Source: Sinomonas albida (GTDB lineage Bacteria > Actinomycetota > Actinomycetes > Actinomycetales > Micrococcaceae). From it: a stretch of DNA of 64,000 nt. Below the pieces are notes generated by a model. That model did no database searches and was not told the DNA's origin. It saw only the letters and a list, made by a program, of their open reading frames with translations. The stretch is taken from assembly GCF_004919045.1 (NCBI RefSeq), contig NZ_SWDW01000007.1, forward strand, positions 142,487-206,486, read 5' to 3'. The translations under genes and the position numbers were made by a program. Positions 15,720 through 24,540 of this stretch are shown piece after piece (within the stretch, counting starts at the first letter, position 1; every line of letters begins with the position of its first letter).

Positions 15720-17027
15720 ATGACCTCCCCTCTGCGCGCCCTCACGATCGATCTGGGCGCTGTCGCCGAAGCGGGTGCCGTCCCGTTCGGCGACCTCTCG
15801 AACGCGATCAACCACCCAGACGCCCTGTGCTGGCTCCGCCGCGGCGAGGGCCAGCTCGGCTTCGGCGAAGTCGCGCGCTTCGAGGGGACCGGGCCGGAGC
15901 GATTCATCGAGGCCGAGGCCTGGTGGAAGCGGCTCACGCTCGACGCCGACGTCGAGGATCCGCTGCAGCACCCCGGGACCGGGCTCATTGCCTTCGGCTC
16001 GTTCGCCTTCTCCAAGACCTCTGAGTACGCGTCGCGGCTCGTCGTGCCCGAGTTCGTGATCGGCGTGCGGGACGGCCGCGCGTGGGCCACGCACCTGACC
16101 GCGGACGGGAGCCGGCCTTCCGAGCGGGAGCTGCGCGCCGCCGTCGTCCGTTGGACCTCCCCCGTGCCGCTCGCGTCGCTCAACGGCGCGCGCCTCGCGG
16201 TGCGCGCCGGGCGGCTCGGCGAGCAGCGGTGGATGTCCGCCGTCGCGTCCGGGGTTCGGCACATCCGCGCGGGCGAGCTCGAGAAGCTCGTGCTGGCGCG
16301 CGACGTGGTCGTCGAGGACGACGGCGGGATCCCCCGCGAGCGCGTGCTGCGCCGCCTCGCATCGGCCTACCGCGACTGTTGGGTGTATGGGGTCGACGGG
16401 CTCGTGGGCGCAACGCCCGAGATGCTCATCCAGGTCGAGGGGCGCACGGCCCAGGCGCGCGTGCTCGCGGGCACGCTCGACCGCCGCGAGGCCGACGGCG
16501 AGGGGCCCGGCTACGCGGAGCGCGTCCTCGCGGGGTCCGCGAAGCAGCGGCACGAGCACCAGATCGCGATCGAATCGCTCACGACCGCGCTCGAGCCCTT
16601 CGCCGCGGCGCTCAACGCCCACGACGAGCCGTTCATCCTCGAGCTGCCCAACGTCTACCACCTCGCGTCCGACGTCAAGGCGGAGCTCGCCGACGTCGAG
16701 GGCCACGTGCCCACGCCGCTCGCGCTCGTCAACGCGCTGCACCCGACGGCCGCCGTGTGCGGAACGCCCACCGAGACGGCAGGCGCCCTCATCCGCGAAC
16801 TCGAGACCCTCGATCGCGGCCCCTACGCAGGGCCCGTGGGCTGGCTCGACGGCGCGGGGAACGGCGAGTTCGGGATCGCCCTGCGGGGTGCGGTCCTCGA
16901 GGGCCGAAACACCGCGCGACTTTACGCGGGCTGCGGGATCGTCGAGGGGTCGCTTCCGGAAGCGGAGCTCGCGGAGACGTGGGCGAAGTTCCGGCCGATG
17001 CTCGAGGCGCTCGGCGTGGAGCGCTGA
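15720..17027 (+). CDS. menF: Isochorismate synthase (menaquinone pathway)
   Basis: 435 residues of the chorismate-binding family. ELEKLVLARDV holds the general-base Lys; GTLDRREADGEG, KQRHEHQIAIES, HPTAAVCGTPT and RLYAGCGIVEGSLPEAE are the conserved C-terminal motifs with Mg2+-binding acidic residues. Converts chorismate to isochorismate, the first committed step toward menaquinone. A salicylate-synthase or anthranilate-type role is less likely because menD, menC and menG are all close by. Starts 21 nt after the GntR stop and may be read from its own promoter. A 190-nt gap follows. Confidence 0.88.
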   Translation: MTSPLRALTIDLGAVAEAGAVPFGDLSNAINHPDALCWLRRGEGQLGFGEVARFEGTGPERFIEAEAWWKRLTLDADVEDPLQHPGTGLIAFGSFAFSKTSEYASRLVVPEFVIGVRDGRAWATHLTADGSRPSERELRAAVVRWTSPVPLASLNGARLAVRAGRLGEQRWMSAVASGVRHIRAGELEKLVLARDVVVEDDGGIPRERVLRRLASAYRDCWVYGVDGLVGATPEMLIQVEGRTAQARVLAGTLDRREADGEGPGYAERVLAGSAKQRHEHQIAIESLTTALEPFAAALNAHDEPFILELPNVYHLASDVKAELADVEGHVPTPLALVNALHPTAAVCGTPTETAGALIRELETLDRGPYAGPVGWLDGAGNGEFGIALRGAVLEGRNTARLYAGCGIVEGSLPEAELAETWAKFRPMLEALGVER

Positions 17028-17144
17028 CTTCAGGCACCGAGAACGTCCGGGATCCCGGAACGATGTCGGGGATTCGGGGTTGCACTCCCTGCCTTTTCGT
17101 TGTCCAATGGTGAAACTAAAGTTGCATGTGATGCACATCTCACC

Positions 17145-17160
17145 CCGCTCGAGCGAGCGG
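17145..17160. promoter_or_regulatory. Inverted repeat in front of the amino-acid ABC operon
   Basis: CCGCTCG (17145-17151) and CGAGCGG (17154-17160) are perfect 7-bp arms with a 2-nt centre, followed by an AT-rich TAGGATAGAT that may contain the -10 element. It lies about 60 nt upstream of the binding-protein start. A candidate operator; no dedicated regulator is adjacent. Confidence 0.45.
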
Positions 17161-17217
17161 ATAGGATAGATGTCGCTTTAGCACCTGTTTGCCACTACCT
17201 CAACTAAGGGACGAACC

Positions 17218-18153
17218 ATGACCTTCACCACGAAGCTCGCTGCCAAGGGCGCTGTGGTCCTCGCGGTAGGCGCGCTTGCGCTCACCGGCTGCACCAACGC
17301 GTCCGAGACGGCTGGCGGCGCCCAGCCGAGCGGCTCCGGCTCCGCCAGCTTCGATCCGAGCAGTGTCCAGAAGGATGACTCCCTGGCGTCGCAGGTGCCC
17401 GCCGCCATCAAGTCCAAGGGAACGCTCGTGGTCGGCTCCGACACGACGTACGCCCCCGCCGAGTTCCTGGGCGGCTCCGACAACCACACCCCGATGGGCT
17501 ACGACGTCGACCTGGCCAAGGCCATCGGCGCGACCCTGGGCCTCAAGGTCGACGTCCAGACGGCCGACTTCACGGGCATCCTCCCCGCGCTCGGCCCGAA
17601 GTACGATCTCGGAATCAGCTCGTTCACGATCACGAAGGAGCGCCTCGGCGCCGTCAACTTCGTGAGCTACTTCAACGCGGGCACCGCGTGGGCCGTCCAG
17701 AAGGGCAACCCGAAGAAGTTCTCCGTCGATGACGTATGCGGCAAGTCGATCGGCGTCCAGACCGGCACGACCGAGGCGGACGACATCAAGAACAAGAGCG
17801 ACAAGTGCACGCAGAGCGGCAAGAAGGCGATCGACGTCGTCTCGCTCGACAAGCAGACGGACCTCAACACCCGTCTGGTCAGCGGCGGCCTCGACGCGAT
17901 GTCCGCGGATTCGCCCGTGGTCGGCTACGCGATCTCGCAGACCAACGGCGCGCTCGAGAAGGTCGGGAGCACGACCGACGCAGCCCCTGAGGGCATCGCG
18001 GTCGCGAAGAGCGATACGGCCCTCGCTGGGCTCGTCCAGAAGGTCATGGCGAAGCTCATCTCCAACGGCTCGTACAAGAAGATCCTCGACACCTGGAACA
18101 ACTCCGACGGCGCGATCAGCAACGCTGAGCTCAACCCGTCCGTCTCCTCGTGA
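17218..18153 (+). CDS. Amino-acid ABC transporter substrate-binding lipoprotein
   Basis: 311 residues. The signal peptide ends in a lipobox LALTGC (Cys near residue 24), so the mature protein is lipid-anchored outside the membrane. Family 3 solute-binding features: KGTLVVGSDTTYAPAEF, MGYDVDLAKAIGATLGLKVD and the FTGILPALGPKYDLGISSFT segment, then QTGTTEADD. Collects a polar amino acid and delivers it to the membrane component. First gene of a three-gene operon. Its stop overlaps the next start (GTGA). Confidence 0.92.
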   Translation: MTFTTKLAAKGAVVLAVGALALTGCTNASETAGGAQPSGSGSASFDPSSVQKDDSLASQVPAAIKSKGTLVVGSDTTYAPAEFLGGSDNHTPMGYDVDLAKAIGATLGLKVDVQTADFTGILPALGPKYDLGISSFTITKERLGAVNFVSYFNAGTAWAVQKGNPKKFSVDDVCGKSIGVQTGTTEADDIKNKSDKCTQSGKKAIDVVSLDKQTDLNTRLVSGGLDAMSADSPVVGYAISQTNGALEKVGSTTDAAPEGIAVAKSDTALAGLVQKVMAKLISNGSYKKILDTWNNSDGAISNAELNPSVSS

Positions 18154-19171
18154 CTCTCATGACTACTCACCGCGCGGAAACCACTGAAGCCGCGAAGCAG
18201 GGCGGCGCACCGGAACTCATCAAGGCAGTTCCGGTGCGCCACCCCGGCCGCTGGGTCGCGGCCGCGGTCATCCTCATCCTCGTGGCTCTGGCCATCCAGA
18301 GCCTCGCGACGAACCCCAGGTTCGGCTGGGGGACCGTCGCGGCGTACATCCGAGATGTCAATGTCGTGCAGGGCGTGGGCTGGACGCTGCTCCTGACCGT
18401 CCTGTCCATGGTCCTCGCGATCGTCCTCGCCGTCGCGCTCGCCTTCATGCGTCAGTCGGACAACCCGATCCTGCGCTGGTCGAGCTGGACCTGGGTCTGG
18501 TTCTTCCGCGGCACCCCGGTGTACACGCAGCTCATCTTCTGGGGCCTCGTGACTGTCCTCTATCCGGCTGTCACGCTCGGGATCCCGTTCGGCCCGGAGC
18601 TCGCCACGTACGTGCTGAGCGACCCGAGCAAGGGCTTCGTCCCCGCGGTCCTCGGCTTGGGCCTCAACGAGTCCGCCTATCTCGCCGAGATCTTCCGCGC
18701 GGGCCTCAAGTCCGTGGACAAGGGCCAAATCGAGGCGGCCGAGGCGCTCGGCATGCGCGGCACCAAGGTCATGTGGCGCATCGTCCTGCCCCAGGCCATG
18801 CGCGTCATCGTGCCGCCTACCGGCAACGAGACGATCGGCATGCTCAAGACGACCTCTCTCGTGCTCGCGGTCCCGTTCACCTATGACCTGACGTTCGTCA
18901 CGAACGCGCTCGCGAACCGCACCTACCAGCCGATCCCGCTGCTGATCGTCGCGGCGTTCTGGTACCTCCTGGTCACGAGCATCCTCATGGTGGGCCAGCA
19001 TTACATCGAGAAGTACTACGGCAAGGGCGTGGACAATCTGGTCCCGGCTCCCGTCAACGCCGCGGCCGTCAACCCGGCTGCGGCGAAGGCTGCGGCCGCG
19101 GGGATCGGCGGCGCCGAGTCCATGCCGGGCGGCCCGACGGCCGCCGGAGAGACCATCGAGGAGAGTGGCCG

Positions 19172-19175
<4 letters not shown>
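18150..19175 (+). CDS. Amino-acid ABC transporter permease
   Basis: 341 residues from GTG 18150 (overlapping the previous stop); ATG 18159 is an alternative. The N-terminus is cytoplasmic for about 30 residues, then hydrophobic segments follow ([38 protein letters not shown] and others). The EAA loop [21 protein letters not shown] contacts the ATPase, and [17 protein letters not shown] is typical of HisM/GltK-type permeases. The single permease gene implies a homodimer. The C-terminal 50 residues are Ala-rich and probably disordered. Codons 19-30 contain a strong perfect hairpin. Confidence 0.92.
18204..18240 (+). repeat. Perfect 14-bp-arm hairpin inside the permease N-terminal codons
   Basis: GGCGCACCGGAACT (18204-18217) and AGTTCCGGTGCGCC (18227-18240) are exact complements with a 9-nt loop. 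It sits 50 nt after the binding-protein stop, where a stable stem could protect the upstream message from 3' exonucleases and lower permease expression relative to binding protein, as seen in other transporter operons. That role is inference. Confidence 0.65.
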
Positions 19176-19978
<803 letters not shown>

Positions 19979-19982
19979 CCGC

Positions 19983-20047
19983 AGACAAAGGCCGCGGCTC
20001 CGTGGAAGCGAGCGTTCTCGTTTCCACGGAGCCGCGGCCTTTTGTCT
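19983..20047. terminator. Long bidirectional terminator between the ABC operon and menD
   Basis: About 25 bp of stem with one bulged A: AGACAAAGGCCGCGGCTCCG on the left, its complement ending CGGAGCCGCGGCC plus TTTTGTCT on the right, and a loop of about 14 nt. T-runs are present on both strands, so it serves the ABC operon and menD. Confidence 0.92.
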
Positions 20048-20060
20048 AAGTCCCCTTAAC

Positions 20061-20176
20061 AGCGAGTAGCTGTACCCGAAACGCCCCAGCGGCGAGTTAT
20101 CTGTACCCGAAACGCCCCAGCAGCAGGTTATCTGTACCCGAAACGCTCCAGGGAGCGATTATCTGTACCCGAAACG
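20061..20176 (-). repeat. 31-bp tandem repeat, 4 copies, duplicating the 3' end of menD
   Basis: CTGTACCCGAAACG recurs at 20070, 20101, 20132 and 20163 with exact 31-bp spacing. The last copy is the end of menD itself (codons Phe-Gly-Tyr-Arg-stop on the minus strand). Copies 2 to 4 each carry a TAA, and since 31 is not a multiple of three these stops fall in all three frames at 20159, 20128 and 20097. The array lies between menD and the terminator. Confidence 0.88.
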
Positions 20177-21865
20177 GTGTTGGGGGGAGACGGATTCTGC
20201 CACCGCCGCCCGAAGCCGCGCGTGCAGCTCGCGCAGGGCGGAACGGTCCACGCGCGCCTCGATGATCTCCCGGGCCGACGACCGGGGTGCGGCCAAGGCG
20301 GAAGCTGCCTCCGCCGTCGTCCGCACGACCGTGTGCCGCACGCCGTAGGCCGCGGCGAGCGCACGGAGGTCGGCCTTGTGCGGCGTGCCGAAGAGGCGTT
20401 CGACAGCGGCCGCGGCACCCGGGCGGTCCGCGCCGTCGCCCGCCACGCGGCCGTGCTCGAGGAGGCCGAAGATCGCGCCTCCGGCGTCGTTGAGCACGAC
20501 GATGCGCAGCGATGGCTCGGCCTCGCCGGTGCCGAGGAGGAGGCCACCGGCGTCGTGCAGGAACGTGAGGTCGCCGAGGAACAGGGTCGTCTCGAGGCGG
20601 TTCCCGAGCCAGAGGCCGGTCGCGGTCGAGACCGTGCCGTCGATGCCTGCGAGGCCGCGGTTCGAGAACACGCGCGCGCCTGGCTCGCCCGCGGGCGAGG
20701 CCGCGAGGTCCACGTCGCGGATCCCGTTCGACGAGCCGAGGAGGAGCTGCCCGCGAGCGGCCTGCCACACGAGCTGCGCGAGGCGCGGGCCCGAGAGCGG
20801 GAGGGCCGCCAGCACGCGGTCCATGGCCTCCTGCGCGGCCGCGCCAGCGAGGAGCCACGCGTCGAGCCACCCCTCGGCGCCGCGGCCAGCGAAGTCGGAG
20901 AGCTCGTCGAGGTCCGCGACGAGCCGCTCGCGCCGCCGCCCCTCCTCGAACCACGCGACCGGACGCGGGTGGAACAGCGCCGTCTCGACCCCCTCGCGCT
21001 CGAGCAGCGCCGTGACCGGTCGGCTGAGGGTGGGCCGTCCGAACAGCACGACCCGCTCGATCCCCTCCCCCGGATGTCCGTCGAGCAGCACGCGGTACGG
21101 CCCCACGGCGTGCGAGCCGAAGCGCGCGTTGGACGACGGCTCCGCGAGGAGCGGCAGCCCGTGCGCGGCGGCGAACGCCTCGGCGAGCGGCCCGGCGCCG
21201 TGGCCGGCCATGACGACCGCGCGCCGCGGCGGGAGCCCGCCGAGCGCCGCGACCGCAGGCCGACGGTACGCGAAGCCCTCCGTGGCCGGCTGCGCCCACC
21301 CGCCGACGGGCGGCTCCCACTCCCCCGCGGGCACGAGCGGCTCGCGGAAGCACACGTTGAGCTGCACCGGGCCCGAGGGAACGCCGGGCAGGAGCCCCGA
21401 GGCGGCGCTGAGCGCTGTCCGCACGGCCGACGACGGCGACTCCCCCGCCGGGACCGACGTCGCGAAGCGCACATGCTCGCCGAAGAGGTCGAGCTGTTCG
21501 GTCGTCTGGTTCGCGCCCGTCCCGTGGAGTTCGGCGGGCCGGTCGGCGGAAAGCACGATCACGGGGACCTCGGCGTGGTTCGCCTCCATGACGGCGGGCA
21601 GAAGATTCCCCACGGCCGTGCCGCTCGTGGTGAGCACCGCCGTCGGCCGTCCCGAGGAGAGCGCGGCGCCGAGCGCGGTGAACCCGCCCGCGCGCTCGTC
21701 GATCCGCACCACGAGTTCGAGGAGGCCGCGGCCCTCGGCCTCGGCGAGCGCATACGCGAGGGGCGCGCTGCGCGACCCGGGGCAGACAACAACGCGACGA
21801 ACGCCGCCCGCGAGGAGTCCGGAGACCACCTCGCGGGCGGCGTCGAGGGAGCCGAGAGAAGTCAC
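20159..21865 (-). CDS. menD: 2-succinyl-5-enolpyruvyl-6-hydroxy-3-cyclohexene-1-carboxylate synthase
   Basis: 568 residues. Thiamine-diphosphate enzyme that joins isochorismate and 2-oxoglutarate. VVVCPGSRSAPLAYAL (residues 25-40) is the MenD hallmark; the cofactor-activating Glu57 is in VRIDERAGGF; SGTAVGNLLPAVMEA and SADRPAELHGTGANQTT follow; the diphosphate-binding region FLGDLTFLHDAGGLLLG with NDAGGAIFGLLEH lies in the C-terminal third. Works after MenF at 15.7 kb and before MenC at 29.3 kb. Single gene on the minus strand with its own promoter in the 509-bp gap. Its 3' end is copied downstream. Confidence 0.95.
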   Translation of the reverse strand: MTSLGSLDAAREVVSGLLAGGVRRVVVCPGSRSAPLAYALAEAEGRGLLELVVRIDERAGGFTALGAALSSGRPTAVLTTSGTAVGNLLPAVMEANHAEVPVIVLSADRPAELHGTGANQTTEQLDLFGEHVRFATSVPAGESPSSAVRTALSAASGLLPGVPSGPVQLNVCFREPLVPAGEWEPPVGGWAQPATEGFAYRRPAVAALGGLPPRRAVVMAGHGAGPLAEAFAAAHGLPLLAEPSSNARFGSHAVGPYRVLLDGHPGEGIERVVLFGRPTLSRPVTALLEREGVETALFHPRPVAWFEEGRRRERLVADLDELSDFAGRGAEGWLDAWLLAGAAAQEAMDRVLAALPLSGPRLAQLVWQAARGQLLLGSSNGIRDVDLAASPAGEPGARVFSNRGLAGIDGTVSTATGLWLGNRLETTLFLGDLTFLHDAGGLLLGTGEAEPSLRIVVLNDAGGAIFGLLEHGRVAGDGADRPGAAAAVERLFGTPHKADLRALAAAYGVRHTVVRTTAEAASALAAPRSSAREIIEARVDRSALRELHARLRAAVAESVSPQHRFGYR

Positions 21866-22374
21866 ACCTCAATCCTAGGCTCGTGGCGGCGACGTCCGAT
21901 CGAAGGGCGTCATTGCTCCCCTCCTGAGTACACCCGCGAGGCCATCCCGGTAGCCCGGCGCCTCCATCCCTTGGCTGCCTCTGCCTCCTTGACCCGTTCT
22001 CGGGCCCCTTCCGCATTCGTTCGGACTCGTCCTTCGGACTCGTTCCTTCGGACCTGTCTGCGAGTACCGCACGGGTGTTCATCTCTGCCGAGAAGTCGAG
22101 TACGCGCAAGTGTAGGAGCATCCCGCAGGGGCTGAGAGAGTCTTTCGCATCGGGCTCCAGATCCACCCGATCCGAGTCCAGAGGGCGTCAACGGTGGGGC
22201 ATTGCGCGCCGCCGCACACACTGCCCACAAACCCGCACCGCCCACCAACCAGCACCGCCCACAAACCAGCACCGCCCACAAACCAGCACCGCCCACCAAC
22301 GAGCACGACCCACCAACGAGCACGGCCCACGAACCATCACCGTTCAGGACCCATCACCCTTCAAGGAGCACCCC
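21866..22374. other. 509-bp divergent intergenic region between menD and the exported-protein cluster
   Basis: No gene is supported here, although one frame stays open. It contains short direct repeats of TTCGGACTCGT at about 22019-22055 and the 17-bp tandem array at 22220-22336. The last 40 bp hold AAGGAG, 7 nt before ATG 22375. Promoters for both directions must be here; none matches consensus clearly. Confidence 0.6.
22220..22336 (+). repeat. 17-bp tandem repeat array in the leader of the exported-protein cluster
   Basis: Units of the form GCACCGCCCACMAACCA begin at 22235, 22252, 22269, 22286, 22303 and 22320, with a degenerate partial unit before the first. Period is exactly 17. The array is C/A-rich and nearly G-free on the plus strand, so a transcript would be unstructured. 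It ends about 30 nt before the Shine-Dalgarno sequence of the first gene. Confidence 0.85.
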
Positions 22375-22824
22375 ATGAGGAAGCTGTCGATCAAGAGCAA
22401 GGTCGCTGTCGCCGTCACCACTGCCGGTCTCATCGGCATCGGCGGAGGCGCGTTTGCCTACTGGACCACGACCGGAGCCGGCAGCGGCAATGCCGCCACC
22501 TCCGCTGGTGGCCAGACCGTGGTGCTGCACTCGACGTTCAACGCCGGCCTCACGCCGGGCGAGTCAGAGGCAGTCGCCTACACGGCCGACAACGGCAACG
22601 ATACGAGCACTGTCGTCGGGGCACTTGCGGCGACCGTGAGCACGAGCGTTGCGCAGTGCGATCCGGCGTGGTTCGGTGTCACGGCCCTCACGTCCAACTC
22701 GACGGTCGCCGGTCACACCACGGGCGTCTCGGTGGGAAGCGGCACCTTGACGTTCAAGGACTCCGCGGCGAACCAGGACGCCTGCAAGGGCGCGATCATC
22801 ACGGTCTCGGTCACGAGCAACTAG
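22375..22824 (+). CDS. Exported protein with SipW-type signal peptide (1 of 4)
   Basis: 149 residues; AAGGAG precedes the ATG. Signal region KSKVAVAVTTAGLIGIGGGA, then FAYWTTTGAGSGNA, which is the A-Y-W motif of the SipW-dependent signal peptide group (as in TasA-like proteins). The mature part is Thr/Ser/Ala-rich, beta-type, with two cysteines (AQCDPAW, QDACKGA) that could form a disulfide. Probably a small secreted or wall-associated subunit. No functional family beyond the signal type is recognised. First of four adjacent genes with the same signal architecture or similar mature domains. Confidence 0.78.
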   Translation: MRKLSIKSKVAVAVTTAGLIGIGGGAFAYWTTTGAGSGNAATSAGGQTVVLHSTFNAGLTPGESEAVAYTADNGNDTSTVVGALAATVSTSVAQCDPAWFGVTALTSNSTVAGHTTGVSVGSGTLTFKDSAANQDACKGAIITVSVTSN

Positions 22825-22886
22825 CCCCAGCCAGGCGGGCAACCATGACACTGCAGCAGCTATGACACTGCATAAGGAGACACAGG

Positions 22887-24029
22887 GTGCGGGATATGCG
22901 GAATCTCCTCGGGGCAACGCCTCAAGGCCTCGGGAGAGCAGTCAGGATCGCGGTCATTACCCTGCTCGGTGTCATGCTGCCCGCCGGGGCGCTCTTCGCG
23001 GCGGGCCAAACGCCCAAGCCGTCCTTCACAGTGCAGGTCTCGCCCGGAAGCCAATCGGTGGTCCGCGGCTCGAACGCCGTGTATGCGGTCACCGTAACTT
23101 CGCAGAACGGCTTCGCGGGGGCCGTCGCGCTGTCAGTGGGCGCGCTGCCGAGCCCGGCGACGGCGAGCTTCTCGCCGTCGGGGCTCAGCCTCACCCCGGG
23201 CTCGTCGTCGACGTCGACGCTGACGGTGGCGACCACGTCATCCACCCCCGTAGGGACCTACAGCCTCCAAATCGAGGGCACCTCGGGGAAGACGAGCGCT
23301 TCCACCGGCGCCGGCCTGACCGTGAACTACCCGCTCTCGGGGTCCTTCTCGGTGACCAGCGCCCCGGCCTCGCTGAGCATCTCGCCTGGCTCGAGCGGCG
23401 TCTACGGCCTCGCCATCAGCCGCTCCAACATGCCGGGCCCGATCTCCTTCACGGTGTCCGGCGTCCCATCTGGAGTCTCGGCGAGCTTCAGTCCGAATTC
23501 GACCACCGGACCCTCCTCGAGCCTCCAGATCACCGCGTCCGCCTCGGCCCCGGCGACCAAAACGACCCTCTATATCGTCGGCTCAGGGCAGGATCCGAGC
23601 GGCAAAGCGCAGTACGCGTACGCCAGCGTGCAGTTTGAGGTGCTCAGCAACGGCAAGGCCTTCGCGATCACGGGCGGCCTCGTTTCGCCTCTCGCCCCAG
23701 GGCTCTCCAAGCCGCTCGCCCTGAGCTTCTCGAATCCGAACAGCCAGCCGCTCTCCATCACAAATCTCTCGGTGACGCTCACGGGCGTGACGCGTGCAGC
23801 TGACGCTGTGTCCAAGGGCCTTCCGTGCAGCATCGCGGACTACGCCGTGACGCAATACAGCGGGCCCTACCCCCTCGCGGCGCCGGTTGGCACGAGCTCG
23901 TTCGCCTCCATGGGAGTCCCGGGCAGCCAGTGGCCCAAGGTCTCCATGCTCGACACGACCGCCAATCAGGACGGCTGCAAAGGCGCGACCCTGCTCCTTG
24001 GCTTCTCTGGGTCCGGACAGGGGAACTGA
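22887..24029 (+). CDS. Exported beta-sandwich protein of the SipW-type cluster (2 of 4)
   Basis: 380 residues from GTG 22887 (AAGGAG 7 nt upstream; the ATG at 22896 is spaced too far). Signal segment VRIAVITLLGVMLPAGALFA. Two immunoglobulin-like repeats follow, each with a phrase like SVSPGSQSVV...YAVTVTSQNGFAGAV or SLSISPGSSGVYGLAISRSN, then a C-terminal domain with NPNSQPLSITNLSVTLTGV and a Cys pair (GLPCSIADY, QDGCKGATLLLGFSG). The C-terminal part resembles the mature portion of gene 1 (DACKGA/DGCKGA). It lacks the A-Y-W motif, so it may use a different peptidase. Likely secreted surface protein. Confidence 0.75.
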   Translation: MRDMRNLLGATPQGLGRAVRIAVITLLGVMLPAGALFAAGQTPKPSFTVQVSPGSQSVVRGSNAVYAVTVTSQNGFAGAVALSVGALPSPATASFSPSGLSLTPGSSSTSTLTVATTSSTPVGTYSLQIEGTSGKTSASTGAGLTVNYPLSGSFSVTSAPASLSISPGSSGVYGLAISRSNMPGPISFTVSGVPSGVSASFSPNSTTGPSSSLQITASASAPATKTTLYIVGSGQDPSGKAQYAYASVQFEVLSNGKAFAITGGLVSPLAPGLSKPLALSFSNPNSQPLSITNLSVTLTGVTRAADAVSKGLPCSIADYAVTQYSGPYPLAAPVGTSSFASMGVPGSQWPKVSMLDTTANQDGCKGATLLLGFSGSGQGN

Positions 24030-24030
24030 G

Positions 24031-24540
24031 ATGAAGATCCTCCAGCGCTTCACAGTCCTCCGAGGCAGCCGACGCGCGGTGGCGACCCTCGCCGCCGTCG
24101 TCCTCCTCCTTGCGGTCGGCGCGGCCGCCTCCGCCTACTGGCTCATGGGCGGTGTCGGCTCGGGAAACGCCGCGGCGGGGCAGCTGCAGGCCCTGACGGG
24201 CAAGGCCCTCGTTCAGCTGGCACCGGGCCAGGCGCCGCTCTACCCGGGTGGGACAGCCGATGCCGCCGTCAGCATCACCAATCCCAACCCGTACGACGTC
24301 CAGCTCTACAGCGTCGCCGCGGCCGGTCCGGCCGCCCCCGATGCCGGGCATCCACAATGCGTGACGACGGGGGTCGCGTTCCAGAGCCCCGCCGCACCGC
24401 TCACGCCGACGGTCACGATCCCCGCCAACGCCACGCTGACCGTTTCCCTCCCGAGAACGGTCACGATGGACCTCACCTCGGATTCCGGGTGCCAAGGCGC
24501 GATGTTCGACCTCCCGCTGATCCTCGAGGTGCGCAAGTGA
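24031..24540 (+). CDS. Exported protein with SipW-type signal peptide (3 of 4)
   Basis: 169 residues starting 2 nt after the previous stop. Twin-basic N-terminus (RGSRRAVATL), hydrophobic core VVLLLAVGAAA and the motif SAYWLMGGVGSGNA, again the SipW-type junction. Mature domain has ITNPNPYDVQLYSVAAAG, a central Cys (PQCVTTG) and a second near the end (SGCQGAMFDLPLIL), the same two-cysteine plan as gene 1 (QDACKGA) and gene 2. This suggests the three proteins share one fold of about 120 residues. Translationally coupled to gene 4 (GTGA overlap). Confidence 0.78.
   Translation: MKILQRFTVLRGSRRAVATLAAVVLLLAVGAAASAYWLMGGVGSGNAAAGQLQALTGKALVQLAPGQAPLYPGGTADAAVSITNPNPYDVQLYSVAAAGPAAPDAGHPQCVTTGVAFQSPAAPLTPTVTIPANATLTVSLPRTVTMDLTSDSGCQGAMFDLPLILEVRK

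Noticed and set aside
20061..20176. Possible CRISPR array
   Set aside because: Units are contiguous 31-bp tandem copies without unique spacers, there is no palindromic repeat of typical length and no cas genes.
22220..22336. Possible small proline/threonine-rich protein coded by the 17-bp repeats
   Set aside because: A 17-bp period shifts frame each unit, no ribosome site precedes the open frames, and the AAGGAG-linked ATG at 22375 is clearly the gene start.
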